A stretch of 64,000 nt of DNA from Sclerurus mexicanus. Its lineage: Eukaryota > Chordata > Aves > Passeriformes > Furnariidae. Position numbers and translations under genes: made by a program. The stretch lies in contig VWZF01002957.1 in the NCBI GenBank assembly GCA_013396755.1, positions 506,568-570,567 of the forward strand, in the 5' to 3' direction. Of the stretch, positions 12,901 through 24,676 are shown piece by piece. Under the pieces are notes generated by a model that worked only from the letters and a program-made list of their open reading frames with translations, had not been told where the DNA came from and searched no databases. Numbering within the stretch: the first letter of the stretch is position 1; each line of letters starts with the position of its first letter.

Positions 12901-15900
12901 TTACTACAGCAGTTTTACCAGTGAAACTCCTTGTGTTCAAAGATGAACATACCTCACGATTGGCTTCTTACCACCATGCCATACTTTGGCAAGACCATGC
13001 CCAGAAAGGGCTGATAGTAGATCTTAAGACACAACAGATGAAGCAGCTATACATTATCCTCCAAAAGACCCTTGGCTATCCAGAATACACATCTGCCTTC
13101 TAATCTGGAAACTACTATGGCCAAATTTATAAGTGAAAAAAACCCCAAGTGGCTTCAGCTACAGAAGAGCTGTATTTCAGGGCTTTTCTGACCTTTGGGC
13201 GACAAACATAACCCCATTGAGATGACAGATTGTTGTTGCACTGTCTGAGTCCTTGATCTAACCTAATCCATTACATATAACAATTATTTTTCCTGGTCTT
13301 ACACGTATTCAGAAGACCACTCAGAAAAACTGAGTCAAAAATGCAGTCAAAACTGGTAGTACTGATCTCTCACAGTGTCAAAACTCTTTTTTTAAGTGTC
13401 TGGATTCCAAAGACACCTACAAGTTGTCCAGCTGCACCGTTTTACCTGAATTTTGTGACTTTCAAATAAGAAGTAGGCTAAGAACAAACATACTTTCATT
13501 TATGATCTAGAGATTTCAACTCTTTAACAGAAGGCAAAGATAACACACCAGGTAAACATACAAAAAAAAATACTACATGCCTGAATTAATTTTAAGAATA
13601 GATGTTGGTGTGTATTTGCTTTGATTTTCCTCTCCCTCACACTTTCAAATAATAGACACTAGATTCTTTCAGTTGTTAACTTCACCAATCTGGAAAAAGC
13701 TGAATTTAAAGCATTCCCAAATGTTAAAGCATTCCCAAGTGTTTCAAAAAATAAATATAAGAATTGCAATTATACACTAAGAAATCTTACAAGTGTTGGA
13801 ACAAACCACAAAAAAGTTGTATTTTAAACTCATTTTGTTTCCAATGTGCAAAACAAACCTAGTACAGCTAATATACATTCATCAAAAACTGCTGAAAACT
13901 AAAAACTTATATAAAACACACTATTATAACTTCAGTCATTGTGTATTTAAAATAAAGCAACACACAAACAAACCAAAATCGAACAACCACCTCTGATTTG
14001 ATCAGTCTTTTCAGGTTTATTACTTTCTTTGTTTCTCCCCTTTGAAAGACCTTCCAACAACTTCAAGGGGAAAAAAAAAAAAGTAAAATAAAAAGCAATA
14101 GTTAAGTAAATATTTAGAAAACTAGCTTCCCCGCTGAGTTAGTTCAAAATCACTTCAGGACAGAAACAAAAAAAACTGGCTGGAAATTTCCATGTTATTT
14201 CTTGTTTTTCTCTCACGTGCCTTTTGTGTGGGCTTTCCTGGGTTATGTCCAAGATTTACAGCTATTCCAAGCAACAGAGCTGGGATTTCACAGTTACTGC
14301 AACTGATGTAAGAAGCCTCATAGGAATGATCTCACTCTACATTAACCAAAGAGTTCTCTACTTATTTTTAACGGAGCATTTTAAGAAGACTCCAGAATGT
14401 TAAAATCTGAATACCGTTGTCAGGAACTGTTTAAGTATCTGCTATTCAGAAATTCTTTAGCCACCTAATAAATATTCATAGTAGATTCTGAATCCTTTAA
14501 AGAAAATAGTACTAAGATGTATATCAACCTCTACAAAAAAAAAAGTTAAACCCAGGATAATCAACCTTTTACAGAAGGGTCAGTCTTTACAAACCTTTCA
14601 AGTAAGAAGATAAGGCGTAGAAAATTTGTAAGAGATTGACCAATATCTCTTGGATGCCAAGAAAAACTATTTTGAAAAAATCCAAAGACCAAACTCTGCA
14701 AACAGCTGGCACAGCAAGAAAACACGAGTACTACTTGTTACTTAGAGAAGTTAATGAAATTTTTAATCATAAACATAACTAACATCGAAATTTACTACTA
14801 TACCCAAAAGCTCATGTGGCACGAGGATTCAAACAGGATTACATTTGATATGTGTGGTGAGTAGATGGAAGAAGACCTTTCTTCATGTGCTACCAATACA
14901 GGAAAATAACGAGAGAAACACAGAAAATACATAGTGATCTGAATGAAGTTATTAAGTAAAGAAAATCTAAAACGCATTTTGACATAGCCTTTATTTAATG
15001 TCACTGAATATGTAAGATTAGATGCCATCATTGACTCCCTGGAGGAGAGCCATCAATCAAGTGTTGTGCAGCTCTTTCCAACCACAGCCAATTCTACAGT
15101 GCTTAGCATAATGAAGAATATTTTGTCTAAATTCTCAGGTTGGCAAAACCCTTAGAGAACTAGGTTTTAATTGCAGCATCTTAATTTGCGGCCTGGTCAG
15201 TATCACTATATTGTGCTCCTTTAGTTTGAACGCAGCATTCACATGTAGTCTCATCAGACTGAGAACAATCTGCCTGCAGAATGATTAGTAGAGGGAGACC
15301 CAGAACTACAACTGAAGGCTACTGTAATACAGCTCTAATGTAATCTCCACTGAAGTCAGCCACTGCCTTTGGCAACTGCATCAGTCTGTCAGAGACCAAC
15401 TTTCACTTCACAGTAATCATCTAATTAGGTCCAAATCTTTGTGCAGAAGGCTCGGTATCCCAGAAAATGGGTATTAACTCAAGAAATATGCAAATAAAGT
15501 ACTGGAGCCTAGTGTTACCTGTCTGAAACTCCAGTTGCACAAATCATTTGAGCAGCCGAGCTCTAAAGCATGTATCCTTTTTCTGATTCTTCTTCACTTG
15601 GTTGCTAACTTTTTTAAAAAATACATATAAATTCAGGCTTCTTCAGAAATTACTTTTTCTTGGAAGCACCTAACAGTTTTGGACACCTTTTCACCTTGAC
15701 AAATTCCTGTTTTTGTACAAGACTATCAACTGGCTGTATGCAAAACTGCATCTAAAAGTTCCTGACCACCTGTTCTTCATCACTGCTGTCCTTTATTTAA
15801 GAGCCTTGCCGCAGAAAACTTGGCTAACAGTTTCAACCTGACATCTTGCCTGAGAGAAAAAATACTCAGGTAATTAAATACCACAGGACCAAGCACTTCA

Positions 15901-17369
15901 CCAGTGATCCAGAAGACTTTGCTGTCCTTTAATCCATGACAGAGTTTACACTTTAAACCTGCATATAAGATCAGAGTCTTAGACTACAAACTGTGTCAGT
16001 GAATGTTCTTCAGCTGTACAGTGTAACATAAACTCTATTTCTGTTCTTAATTCTGTATTTATTATAAATCCAGTGAAACTGACAATACATTTTATTCATG
16101 GCTTTCTCCCAACTTAATGAAAATGAATTTGAATCCATTTCATTAGAATACATTAGAAGAACGTAACACTCGATGTCTTTTTCTTTACATTAGAAATATC
16201 AAGCTTTATTTTAAATGCATTATCATAGAGCCTAATGCATGAGCACTGCTTGGAAAAGTAATATCAGTGTAACTCCTATGCAGCATGGGCCTTTGTAAAC
16301 AAGAAATTGCCCTCTGACCATCATATCAGTGATAAATAATGTCTGTAGAATGCTTCATCTGGTTACCTATTTCCTCAGAGACTAAAAATCTACATGGCTT
16401 CAAAAACTACTGTATAAGATCAAAGAAAAAAACAACCCAAAAAACTTTGTGTTTGTCAGGTACAAAGTCAACACTTCTACCCAAGGGCATCCTTGAGCCA
16501 CAGCTACCTGGAGTGATTTTTCTAGAACACATCACTGCAAGCTTGCCCTATCCTGCTCCTCTCGAGGCACTTGCCAGTAGAAACTTTGGTATAGCCCAGT
16601 ATGGCATTTATAATGTTCTCATAGGTGTCCTTTAGAATGGTTCAGAATGCAATCCTCAACAGAGCTGACATAAAACAGAAGTATATATTCCATGATACTC
16701 AAGAGCTTTGGCAGACTCACACCAGTTATTACTAACTGCTCTAACACCATTTAAAGATTTTAGAAAACTATTTCCTACTTGACTGCCAACAGCAATCAAA
16801 TCATTAACACAAACCAAGACTGTTCTCTTACTCTGTTATTATTTACCTTGACTGACAGGGTAATCATCCTTCCAGCCAGGTATTTCAAGCCTTTACACAC
16901 AATCGCCCACCATCTACAGGTTAACTTGTTTGTATCTGTGAACTAACAGCACTCCACAGACACAAAACTGTATTAGTCTCAACACTTTAAAAATAATTCA
17001 CGGGTATAACAGAAATAAAACAGTGCCATATACATGCTGTCACTCCTGATCATCTGACACTCAGTTCTGGTTCCACTGAAAAGGTGGAAAACTTCAGTTT
17101 CTGCACAAGAAAACCTTTTCTCGGTTTCTTGATATTATGTTAATCAACTTCCCTCCAAATGTTGCTTCTAATACATAAAAGGATAAAGGTTATGCACACA
17201 GGAAACTTTATTATGGTGGACCTACTTAAAATTACAAAAATACATGTTTACATTCCTCCCAAGGCAAATCGTGCAGCGATTTTTTTTTTAAAGTCCCCAC
17301 AGGCGTATGAAGACACTAAAACTCCACCCTTTGCTATCGCCACAGCTCATCACACACACAGTTATTTTA
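9968..17369. other. AT-rich non-coding stretch
   Basis: I see no recognisable gene. Frames of 60-100 codons occur but match nothing known to me, and they fall on both strands in scattered fashion. The stretch holds a low-complexity A/C-rich patch at about 10676-10740, a hairpin at 11203-11229 with a partial copy near 12284, and a tandem 18-bp duplication at 13708-13743. The composition changes sharply at about 17370, where the CpG island starts. Confidence 0.6.
11184..12303. repeat. Pair of about 40-bp direct repeats, the first forming a hairpin
   Basis: The sequence at 11184-11222 recurs at 12260-12303 with one 4-base insertion and few changes. Both start AAAAGCAACAC and end in the 20-mer ACATCATAAAACAATGTTTT. 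In the first copy the sequence continues so that ACATCATAAAAC (11203-11214) and GTTTTATGATGT (11218-11229) form a perfect 12-bp inverted repeat with a 3-base loop. The second copy has lost the right arm. The entry spans both copies and the unrelated DNA between them. It may be a small unnamed repeat or a chance duplication. Confidence 0.5.
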
Positions 17370-17445
17370 AACACCGTCAAACCCTCCACGGCAATAGCAC
17401 AGCCCTTACACGGCCGGTGACACGCACCAGAAGCACGGCACCTTC

Positions 17446-17465
17446 GAGCCGAGCCGAGCCGAGCC
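17446..17465. repeat. (GAGCC)4 pentamer run, copy 1
   Basis: Four GAGCC units are followed by GGG and then a single N at 17469. The same run followed by GGG occurs at 18232-18254. The repeat sits exactly at a contig end and may have caused the break in assembly. Confidence 0.85.
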
Positions 17466-17468
17466 GGG

Positions 17469-17469
17469 N
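17469..17469. other. Single-N join between contigs
   Basis: One unknown base follows the GAGCC run. Single Ns in this window (here, 18664 and 37680) each lie beside duplicated or repetitive sequence, so they look like scaffolding joins rather than one miscalled base. Confidence 0.7.
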
Positions 17470-17854
17470 CTCCCCTCTCCTCCCCGCCCCTCCCCAGCCG
17501 TCTCGCCCCCAGCAGCGCTCTCCCCGTCCGCAGGTACCTGTCCCGCGGGCGGAATCCCTCCCGGAGGGAGCCCAGGGGACACCTACCGCTGCCCGCCCCT
17601 GCCAGCGCCACCTGCTCCAGGTGTTCGCCCGCCCGCCCTCCGCCGAGCCCCCCGCGCCTGCCCCGCCGAGGAGGATGGGACGTGGGGCTCGCACGGCGAA
17701 GAGGAAGAGAAACAAGTCGAAACGCTGCCTCCCCGCCCCGGTTTGCCGCTCGCCCTGCCGCCTCCTTCTCCGGAGCACAACAACAACCAACGCGGCGGAG
17801 CGCGGAGCGGGCACGGCCCCCGAGCCGCCGGCGTGGGGAGGCCCCGGCTGCCCC

Positions 17855-18042
17855 CTCCCTTCCCCTCCGCGAAGCCGCCCGGAGGGAAAAACATAAACCA
17901 AAACAGTAAAACCCCCACAAAATAATAGAGAAATGAGCAAATACAACGCACCCGGCGCGTCCTCCTGGGCTGCGGCGCTCCGGGGGCTGCATGCAGCGGG
18001 GGGGCAGCCGAGGTGCGAGGGGGAAGCGCGCACACACCCCCC
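17855..18042. repeat. 188-bp duplicated block, copy 1
   Basis: This block is repeated at 18665-18852, at an offset of exactly 810. I count three differences, each C here against G there. Copy 1 ends at the 167-N gap and copy 2 begins directly after a single N, so both copies touch contig ends. Alternative-haplotype or error-divided contigs placed in tandem explain this better than a real duplication. Confidence 0.9.
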
Positions 18043-18209
18043 NNNNNNNNNNNNNNNNNNNNNNNNNNNNNNNNNNNNNNNNNNNNNNNNNNNNNNNNNN
18101 NNNNNNNNNNNNNNNNNNNNNNNNNNNNNNNNNNNNNNNNNNNNNNNNNNNNNNNNNNNNNNNNNNNNNNNNNNNNNNNNNNNNNNNNNNNNNNNNNNNN
18201 NNNNNNNNN
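18043..18209. other. Assembly gap of 167 Ns
   Basis: This is unknown sequence inside the CpG island. High GC content and pentamer repeats make such islands prone to dropout in short-read assemblies. The true length and content are not known. Confidence 0.99.
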
Positions 18210-18231
18210 GAACAAGACGCCCGGCCCCTGC

Positions 18232-18251
18232 GAGCCGAGCCGAGCCGAGCC
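18232..18251. repeat. (GAGCC)4 pentamer run, copy 2
   Basis: The four GAGCC units and the following GGG equal those at 17446-17468. The bases just before the two runs are also loosely alike. This suggests either a real local repeat or an unrecognised overlap between the contig ending at 17468 and the one starting at 18210. Confidence 0.85.
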
Positions 18252-18663
18252 GGGCAGCGCAGGGAAGGTGGCGGGCCCCGGGGCGCTGACAGCGGCGTCC
18301 CGGCGGCTCCTCGCCGCCTCCGCAGCGCGGTCCGAGCCTTCCTCGCAGAAACTTCAGGGAAAGCCCCGCAAGAGCCGGCAGAGCCGAGCCGCGGAGGGGG
18401 CGCCCGGCGGCATCGCGGCAGGGGCAGCACCTGCGCCGCTCCTCGGCGCCCCGCCAGCGCCTGCCGTGCGGCTTGGCCCCGTGAGATGACACACGAAAAA
18501 ATAAAAGGAGAAGTTGTTGACGTTTCTGTTTCGGGCTCCGGGCACGGCGGCGATGTGAAACCGGAAGCCCAAGGTACCGACTCGGGGCCTCCTGCCCCGC
18601 TCCCCGCCCGGTTATGTAAGGCACGGCCGCCCCGACGGGGGGCGAGCCCCGCGCACCGCGCCG

Positions 18664-18852
18664 NCTCCCTTGCCCTCCGCGAAGCCGCCGGGAGGGAAAA
18701 ACATAAACCAAAACAGTAAAACCCGCACAAAATAATAGAGAAATGAGCAAATACAACGCACCCGGCGCGTCCTCCTGGGCTGCGGCGCTCCGGGGGCTGC
18801 ATGCAGCGGGGGGGCAGCCGAGGTGCGAGGGGGAAGCGCGCACACACCCCCC
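18664..18852. repeat. 188-bp duplicated block, copy 2 (after a single N)
   Basis: The N is at 18664 and the copy runs from 18665 to 18852. It contains an AT-rich pocket (about 18696-18762) within the island. Unlike copy 1, it continues without a break into the right half of the island, so it is probably the correctly placed one. Confidence 0.9.
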
Positions 18853-19480
18853 GCCCCGCCACCCACCGGGAGCGGCGGCGGCCAGGTGCGGGCAGAGGCA
18901 GGGATGGAGCCGGGAGAGGGGAGGGGGAACCTCCGCGCCGCGCTCCCTCCCGCCGCCACACAGCCGCGCCTCCTCCGCCCGCCGGAGGGCCGGGAGCTGC
19001 CCCCGCTCGGTGTCGGCGCTGTGTGGTTTGTTCCCTTGCTTCTTCCTGACCCCGGCTCTCCCCTCGGAAGTTCGGCGGCTGGCCGCGGTACCTGCGCGGG
19101 AGGTGCGCCCGGCAGCCGCGCCCGCCTCCCCTCGGCAGCCGCCGGCAACCTGGAAGGGGCGAGGGCGCCGGCCGTGCCCCGAGGGGCAGGGGCAGAGCAG
19201 GGCAGGGACCCCGGAGCGATGGAGGGACGGGGACCCGGTACCCCGCATGGGGCGGCCACGCTCTCCTGATGAAGAAGGGACTGGGTCTGAGCCACGGGGA
19301 GCTGGGTTTGGCGAGGCGAGTGGTGGCAACTTGCCTGCTGTGCCCGCCCGGGGCTCGCTGCCCACTCGGGCCTGGCTGCCGTGGACAGGTAACTCGCTGC
19401 CTATTGGGACCCTAATAAAGCTGAGTCCCGGGGGGGAAAAAATGTACCTGCAGTTTTAGACTCAAAGTCACACACCCGGA

Positions 19481-22400
19481 GCAGGGAGTGGGTATCGCCA
19501 TGCTCTGACTGGTCCGAGTCCCGTCGTGTATCTCACCATTTAGACGGGAACCTTCCTGCAAACCTTCAGGATTGCCTTCTGCAACCCACGGTTGTCACTT
19601 TAGCGTGAGGCACAGTCAAACATCGGCCACGTTCGTGAAATGAAGTTTCGCAGCAGGAGCCCCGAGGGTCGGGCTGTTTGGGGTTTGCAGGGATTAGAAA
19701 CGCCTTTCGCATTTCACCCAACGTCTGGGGGTCAGTTCACTTGCATGAATACTTCAGGTAAATGTTGTTTCCGTCCAGTGTGAAAAGGCATAAGTACAAA
19801 GTAAATTTGTAACTTTTTTTAAAGAAGTCCCTTTAATCACCAAATTCATTGGTGATTACTGTATCTTTTGCACATGTGTCTTTTTAAACCACAAGATGGG
19901 CAGTTATTAAGTCAGCTACACGCTATTTCTCATTATGTATACCTTTTTTTGTCTTACTATTCATCTTTGAAGATGGAGAAGGTCTGGAGATGGGCCAGAT
20001 TAGGAACTCTGTGTTCTTATGGATAAACAGTTATTTGGGTAAATATTTCCGTTATATGAAAGGAACATCCTACCATCCTAATTCCATACAGCACCAAGTG
20101 AGAAGTTTGCAATGTTAGTCTTTATTGTATGTATGAAGACTACCATGCAGCATGAAGATAAAATGCTGGACTGTGAGTTAGAAAGGATCACAGAAGGAAG
20201 GATTACAGAGGAAAATAATAGCTGGCATATCACCATTATAAGCAATTCAAAGTCTGTGCATTTTATATTAAGAATACATAAAATACTACTCTTTCCTCAC
20301 ATTCTTTCACTGGCAAAAAGATACCACTTTCTTTTGTTGGAAATTTGAGGAGCACAATAAATGAATTTGATACTTTAGCTTTATGTATTTTTTTTACTTT
20401 TAAATGGTAACTTTGTTTAAAAAAATGACAAAAAGAAACCAGTAGTTAACAACTTTGAAAGATAACACTCAATGTCAGTTTTCAAGTGCTCATCTCTACC
20501 TTTTTCGCATAAAAGTCTCAGGAGAAAATTAGATCCCAAAATCTCATCTGATCACACTCTCAGAAAGCAGATCAATAAATTATGGTAATGAGATTAGAAC
20601 ACAAATTTTGCATTCTTTCATATTGAGTGTGGATTTGAGCTAAAATAATTATCCTGCGTAGCAGTGGGTCATGTATTTACGTGTGTGAACATCATTGCAT
20701 AGAAATGTGCATGCAGGTATTATACATTTATATATAGATACATGTGTATGTGTGTGTCCATCCAATTATGCATGGTTACTGTGTTGAGGCCTAAAGGTGT
20801 ATAAAAGTGTAAGGAGGCTCACAATTGCAGAATGTGGACACAGTATGTGAGGGAAACAAATTTGGAAAAATTATTGCCTTTGTACATCTGTGTTACCTGG
20901 CATAGCTGCAACAGCTCTCTCTCTTAATGTGCTGAATATCTCTCTCTTGTTCAGTTTATAGTTTCCCTTATTGTTTCAGGATTTTTGTATGTGAGCAGAT
21001 GTCAGTCTGCTAATTTACATATACTCATACAAATTAAATGCTTGTAAAAGCCACTAGAATCACTGAATGGCATTGGTAGCTAGAAATGCAGACACTCTGA
21101 TTTGCCTCTTATAGTTCTTCTACTAATGAACACCAGCTTCTGGAAACACATAAGGATGAAAGCAAGTGTGTATGTTTAGCAGCAGTGTGTCCACATCTAC
21201 AAAGCCAGTATAGTTTCTTCTGTTTGCTTCCTCTGGCAGGGAGAAAAGAAGAATGTCATCTTCATTGTAAATACTCCATCCACTATTTCACCCCTGGTCT
21301 TTGGGACACTGTAAAGAGCTCTACCTGAATAAAAGACACTATGAAAACAAGCAATACAGAAAGATTAATCTTGATTTTTTTTATTTTAATTAACTGTCCA
21401 GTAAGAAATGCTTGAGTCAAATATGAAGTGTTCCTTTATGCAAGTGAGAGAATGGAAATGAAAGGAGAGCAGAATTTGCACAATATTTCATATGCACTTT
21501 TATACTACAATTGGCCATTTGTTATTCTTCATGAGAACCATTTGACCTTGCTGGCCAATAGGTTAGACATATTAAGAAAACTAAAGTTAGGGTGTGAAAG
21601 CCTCATAATGCATAACCAGACCAATGTCATATAAACTCAAAGAATGATTTAATTAAAATGCACCGGATGCTATTGAATTAAGATGAAAGAACAGCTATTC
21701 ACTTTCAAGAACTGCAAATGGTGAATGGCAAAATGTTTTAATGAGGAACCATCATTGAGACAGTGGAGATTGCCAATGCAAGATTAACTATACCAAGCCC
21801 AACATGCAGAGGAAACATAATCTAGACCTAATTAAGAATCATTTGAAATTTTTTATGAATGAACCTTCAGTGAACTCCAGATGATAACACTTTCATTCAA
21901 GTCTTAATTATAAAGACTTATGATGTTACTGTATTATCACAAAAAAAATTGTGTCCTTGAAAATAACAACACAATGCTTACCCTATTTTTATAATCAGAA
22001 TCAGAAAAGTTGTTGATGCTTTTTTTTTTTTTAAAGCAAGACTGATGCAAGAGCATTGTCTCAGCAAGTATTTGTTTGAGTAGTTGCAGACTGTAGGCAA
22101 ATGGAACACCATTATCTGCAGATGCTGAGATCTATATAAATGGGGAGCTATGTGTTAGTAGTCAATGTATCCCAAAGTTAGAGTTGGTAGCTAAGAAATT
22201 TCTATATAGTCACCATTTCTATAAGCCACCAATTCTGAAGCCTTTGAATCTTAAAAAAGTGCATTTTTGAATTCTCAATGAACCTTGAGAATCAGGGAGG
22301 TATTCTGCAGCCACAAGGGGACAGACCCTCTTCAGAAATCCTGTCAGAACTCACAGTTTCTTACTATCCATAGATATTAAGGCATTTGACCTTATTGTAA

Positions 22401-23179
22401 ACATGCATTGTAAAGAAAATCTGTTTCCCGCTACATTATGATTCCCTACTGGGTGAATACAGCAGTGGATGAATGACAATATAATAGATATTGGAAGTCC
22501 TTGCAAATATGTTATATCTTTGCCTGAATGAGAAAGTAAAGCAGTTGTTTACAGAAATACAGGCATGTGGTGGTGCATTTTAGAATAGAAATAACCTGTC
22601 AGTGATCAAACAAAAATTTTTTGTTTGGAATTCTTTACCCAAATATTTTATATTCAATTTCTAAAGTATTTTTCAAGAGGTGAGCATTAGTTTTATGACA
22701 CCACCAATATCCTGTTTGCCAAAAAAGATCAAAAGGTGGTTGTAGTAGCACCATACCATGAAGATGAATGTAGCAGGCTTTCAAACTCATTTTCGTCCTT
22801 TTCTATTTTTTTGTCTCTGTCTAATCGTTGCCTCTGACAACAGTTTTCTGTGAAACTGATTATCTCACAGGGTATTTCAAAGATATCTCATGTACTGCTG
22901 CAATATAGGTCAAAAAAGTCTTAGGATAAAAGGACTTCTTACTCTTCTGCATCTTCTAACATGAGCATTCTGGCTAATGGAAAAAGTTTATCAAAAATAT
23001 TTTATTCCAAGTGCTATTAAGCATATTACCGTGCTACTAGTTTTCACTTGCACTTTATCAGTAGAGAAAACATGCCTGGTGCGAGCAGTTCATTTGCAAA
23101 TGACTTAATGGAAAACAAGCCTGTGTATAAATACCTCCTCACTTATACAAATTAAAGTGTCTGTATTCTCACTAATTAC
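19481..23179. other. AT-rich non-coding stretch right of the CpG island
   Basis: I see no exon or RNA gene that I can support. A 9-bp inverted repeat with a 5-base loop lies at 19835-19857, and a T-run lies at about 22020-22032. If the island promotes a plus-strand gene, this would be its first intron. Confidence 0.55.
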
Positions 23180-23297
23180 TTGGTGCAAATAAGGTCAAGG
23201 TCATGGGTTCAATCCTCTGTATGGGCCATTCACTTAAGAGTTGAACTCAATGATCCTTTTGGGTCCCTTCCAACTCAGGCTATTTTATGATTCTGTA
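23180..23297 (+). mobile_element. tRNA-derived SINE with CR1-like tail
   Basis: The left half (about 23180-23227) resembles the 3' half of tRNA-Ile. It reads TGGTGCAAATAA, then a GGTTCAATCCT box that fits the RNA polymerase III B box, then GGGCCA. The right half is a CR1-like 3' end: TTGAACTCAATGATCC, GGGTCCCTTCCAACTCAGG, then ATGATTCTGT. A tRNA-Ile head joined to a CR1 tail is the layout I know from passerine SINEs (zebra finch TguSINE1 type). The 5' part with the A box is too decayed to place. This copy is inactive. Confidence 0.75.
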
Positions 23298-24625
23298 AAT
23301 CTACTTACAGATGCATGCACACACAGGGATATACTTAAATATAATATATTTATATCCCTTTTTTCTTAAGCCATGATTGAGTGTGCTATAGGTTTCTGGG
23401 GGCAGAAAAAAAAAAAAGCTAACTTGAAGTGAGACAGAAATTAACATATACAGGATTCTACCTACTCTGAACCTCTGTTCTTCTCATCTTCCCTTTTTTG
23501 CGTATTATGCCTTGGCTCTTACATTGCATGTTTTCAGACCTGGGACTTCTTCTTACATTGACCAGAACAACAATTCCTGTTTCAGTATAGATGCTTTAAA
23601 AATAACAGTCCTTGCTCAGCTCAGTGTCAAAGGAAGTTCTGCTCCTCTGTGTCTCCATTTGCAATATCCATTTCCTCAATCCAACATCCACAGAGTGTTG
23701 AAGCGCTGTTTTGTTTCTAAGGCCAGTTTATGGCAGTCATTTGGAGAAATCATCTTTATTCCAGAGATGTCAAATAATTAACATCTATCACACTGAACTT
23801 GGAAACAAATGTAAGATCCAGGGCTGTCCAGCTGGAAGTCCTTTTACTTCTTTTCATGAAAAAAAAAAAGAAAGAAAAAAAAGGAAGAATGCCTTTGTTC
23901 AGCTTTAAAAATGAAGATTTACAAATCCCCAAGTGAATGTCTCCAAAAAAGGTAACTGAAAAAAAACCCACAACTTTAGAATGCAAAGACAGATTTAGTG
24001 TATTTATCAAGAAGAATGATTGCCTGGTACCCACAATGAAATAACTATTTTGTTACTCTTTATATAATCATAAGATCCTGACATTTGAACTTCTAAGTTC
24101 ATTTTTATGAGGGAAATAAAAGAGGTATTAAAATATGTGATATAAGATAATGACAATATGATTTTTTTACCATAGCATAATCCTTGAAATGAAAATCTGA
24201 AAAGGCTGAGATCTGTATTATGTGTAGTTTGTGATCACCTAGCTCTTGAATTCACTGCAATTTGAGACTACATCACAGAAAGTAGGTGAAATTTGGTATG
24301 TCTCTACAACAGAATCTGATCTAGTGCTCAGATCAGTTTTTCACTAAGTAAAACATTCTTTAAATCTCAAACATGATAGCCATCATTATAGTTTTTCCTA
24401 TTGCAAAACAGAGAAGCTGTAGTCACTGTGTGGGCAGACATCTACAAAGCTCTTCTTTATTGCTATTCAATGTGTTTTCAACAGGAGGAAGTCAACCAGT
24501 CTCACACATAAAGCTTACTCCAGAATGCCTGAACACAGCTGAGGCAGTACCAGCAGAGAAAAAACATTTTCAATAACTGAACCAGGGCCTTTGCCTTTTG
24601 CACTACAAAAAACAATCTCCTGCTA

Positions 24626-24626
<1 letters not shown>
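23298..24626. other. Non-coding stretch between SINE and A-run
   Basis: I see nothing here that I can name. Short A-runs occur at about 23406-23418 and 23859-23882, the latter with G interruptions. Confidence 0.5.

Positions 24627-24665
<39 letters not shown>
24627..24665 (+). repeat. 39-bp pure A run
   Basis: There are 39 consecutive A, followed by an A-rich tail to about 24677. This is the longest homopolymer in the window. It may be the tail of a retroposed transcript or simple slippage. No pseudogene is recognisable in the bases before it, and I see no flanking target duplication. Confidence 0.9.

Positions 24666-24676
<11 letters not shown>

Larger units (their letters stand above)
17370..19480. 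promoter_or_regulatory. CpG island, probable promoter and first-exon region
   Basis: The sequence changes abruptly from AT-rich to GC-rich with dense CpG, and returns to AT-rich after about 19.48 kb. In birds such an isolated island usually marks the promoter and first exon of a gene. No coding exon can be identified, and the direction is not settled. On the plus strand a fair splice donor (ACAG then GTAACT, GT at 19389-19390) lies near the right edge, and an AATAAA lies at about 19409. Very long minus-strand frames (557 and 662 codons) cross unknown bases and a gap, and reflect stop-poor GC-rich DNA rather than protein. The region is fragmented in the assembly, which limits any exon call. 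Confidence 0.75.

Noticed and set aside
17159..17896. 245-codon plus-strand frame entering the island
   Set aside because: It starts in AT-rich DNA, crosses the N at 17469 and consists of Pro/Arg/Ala-rich translation of GC-rich sequence.
17288..19365. Very long minus-strand open frames (557 and 662 codons) through the CpG island
   Set aside because: They cross the N gap and single Ns, repeat the duplicated block twice, are rich in A/G/P/R as expected of GC-rich DNA read in any frame, and match no protein I know.
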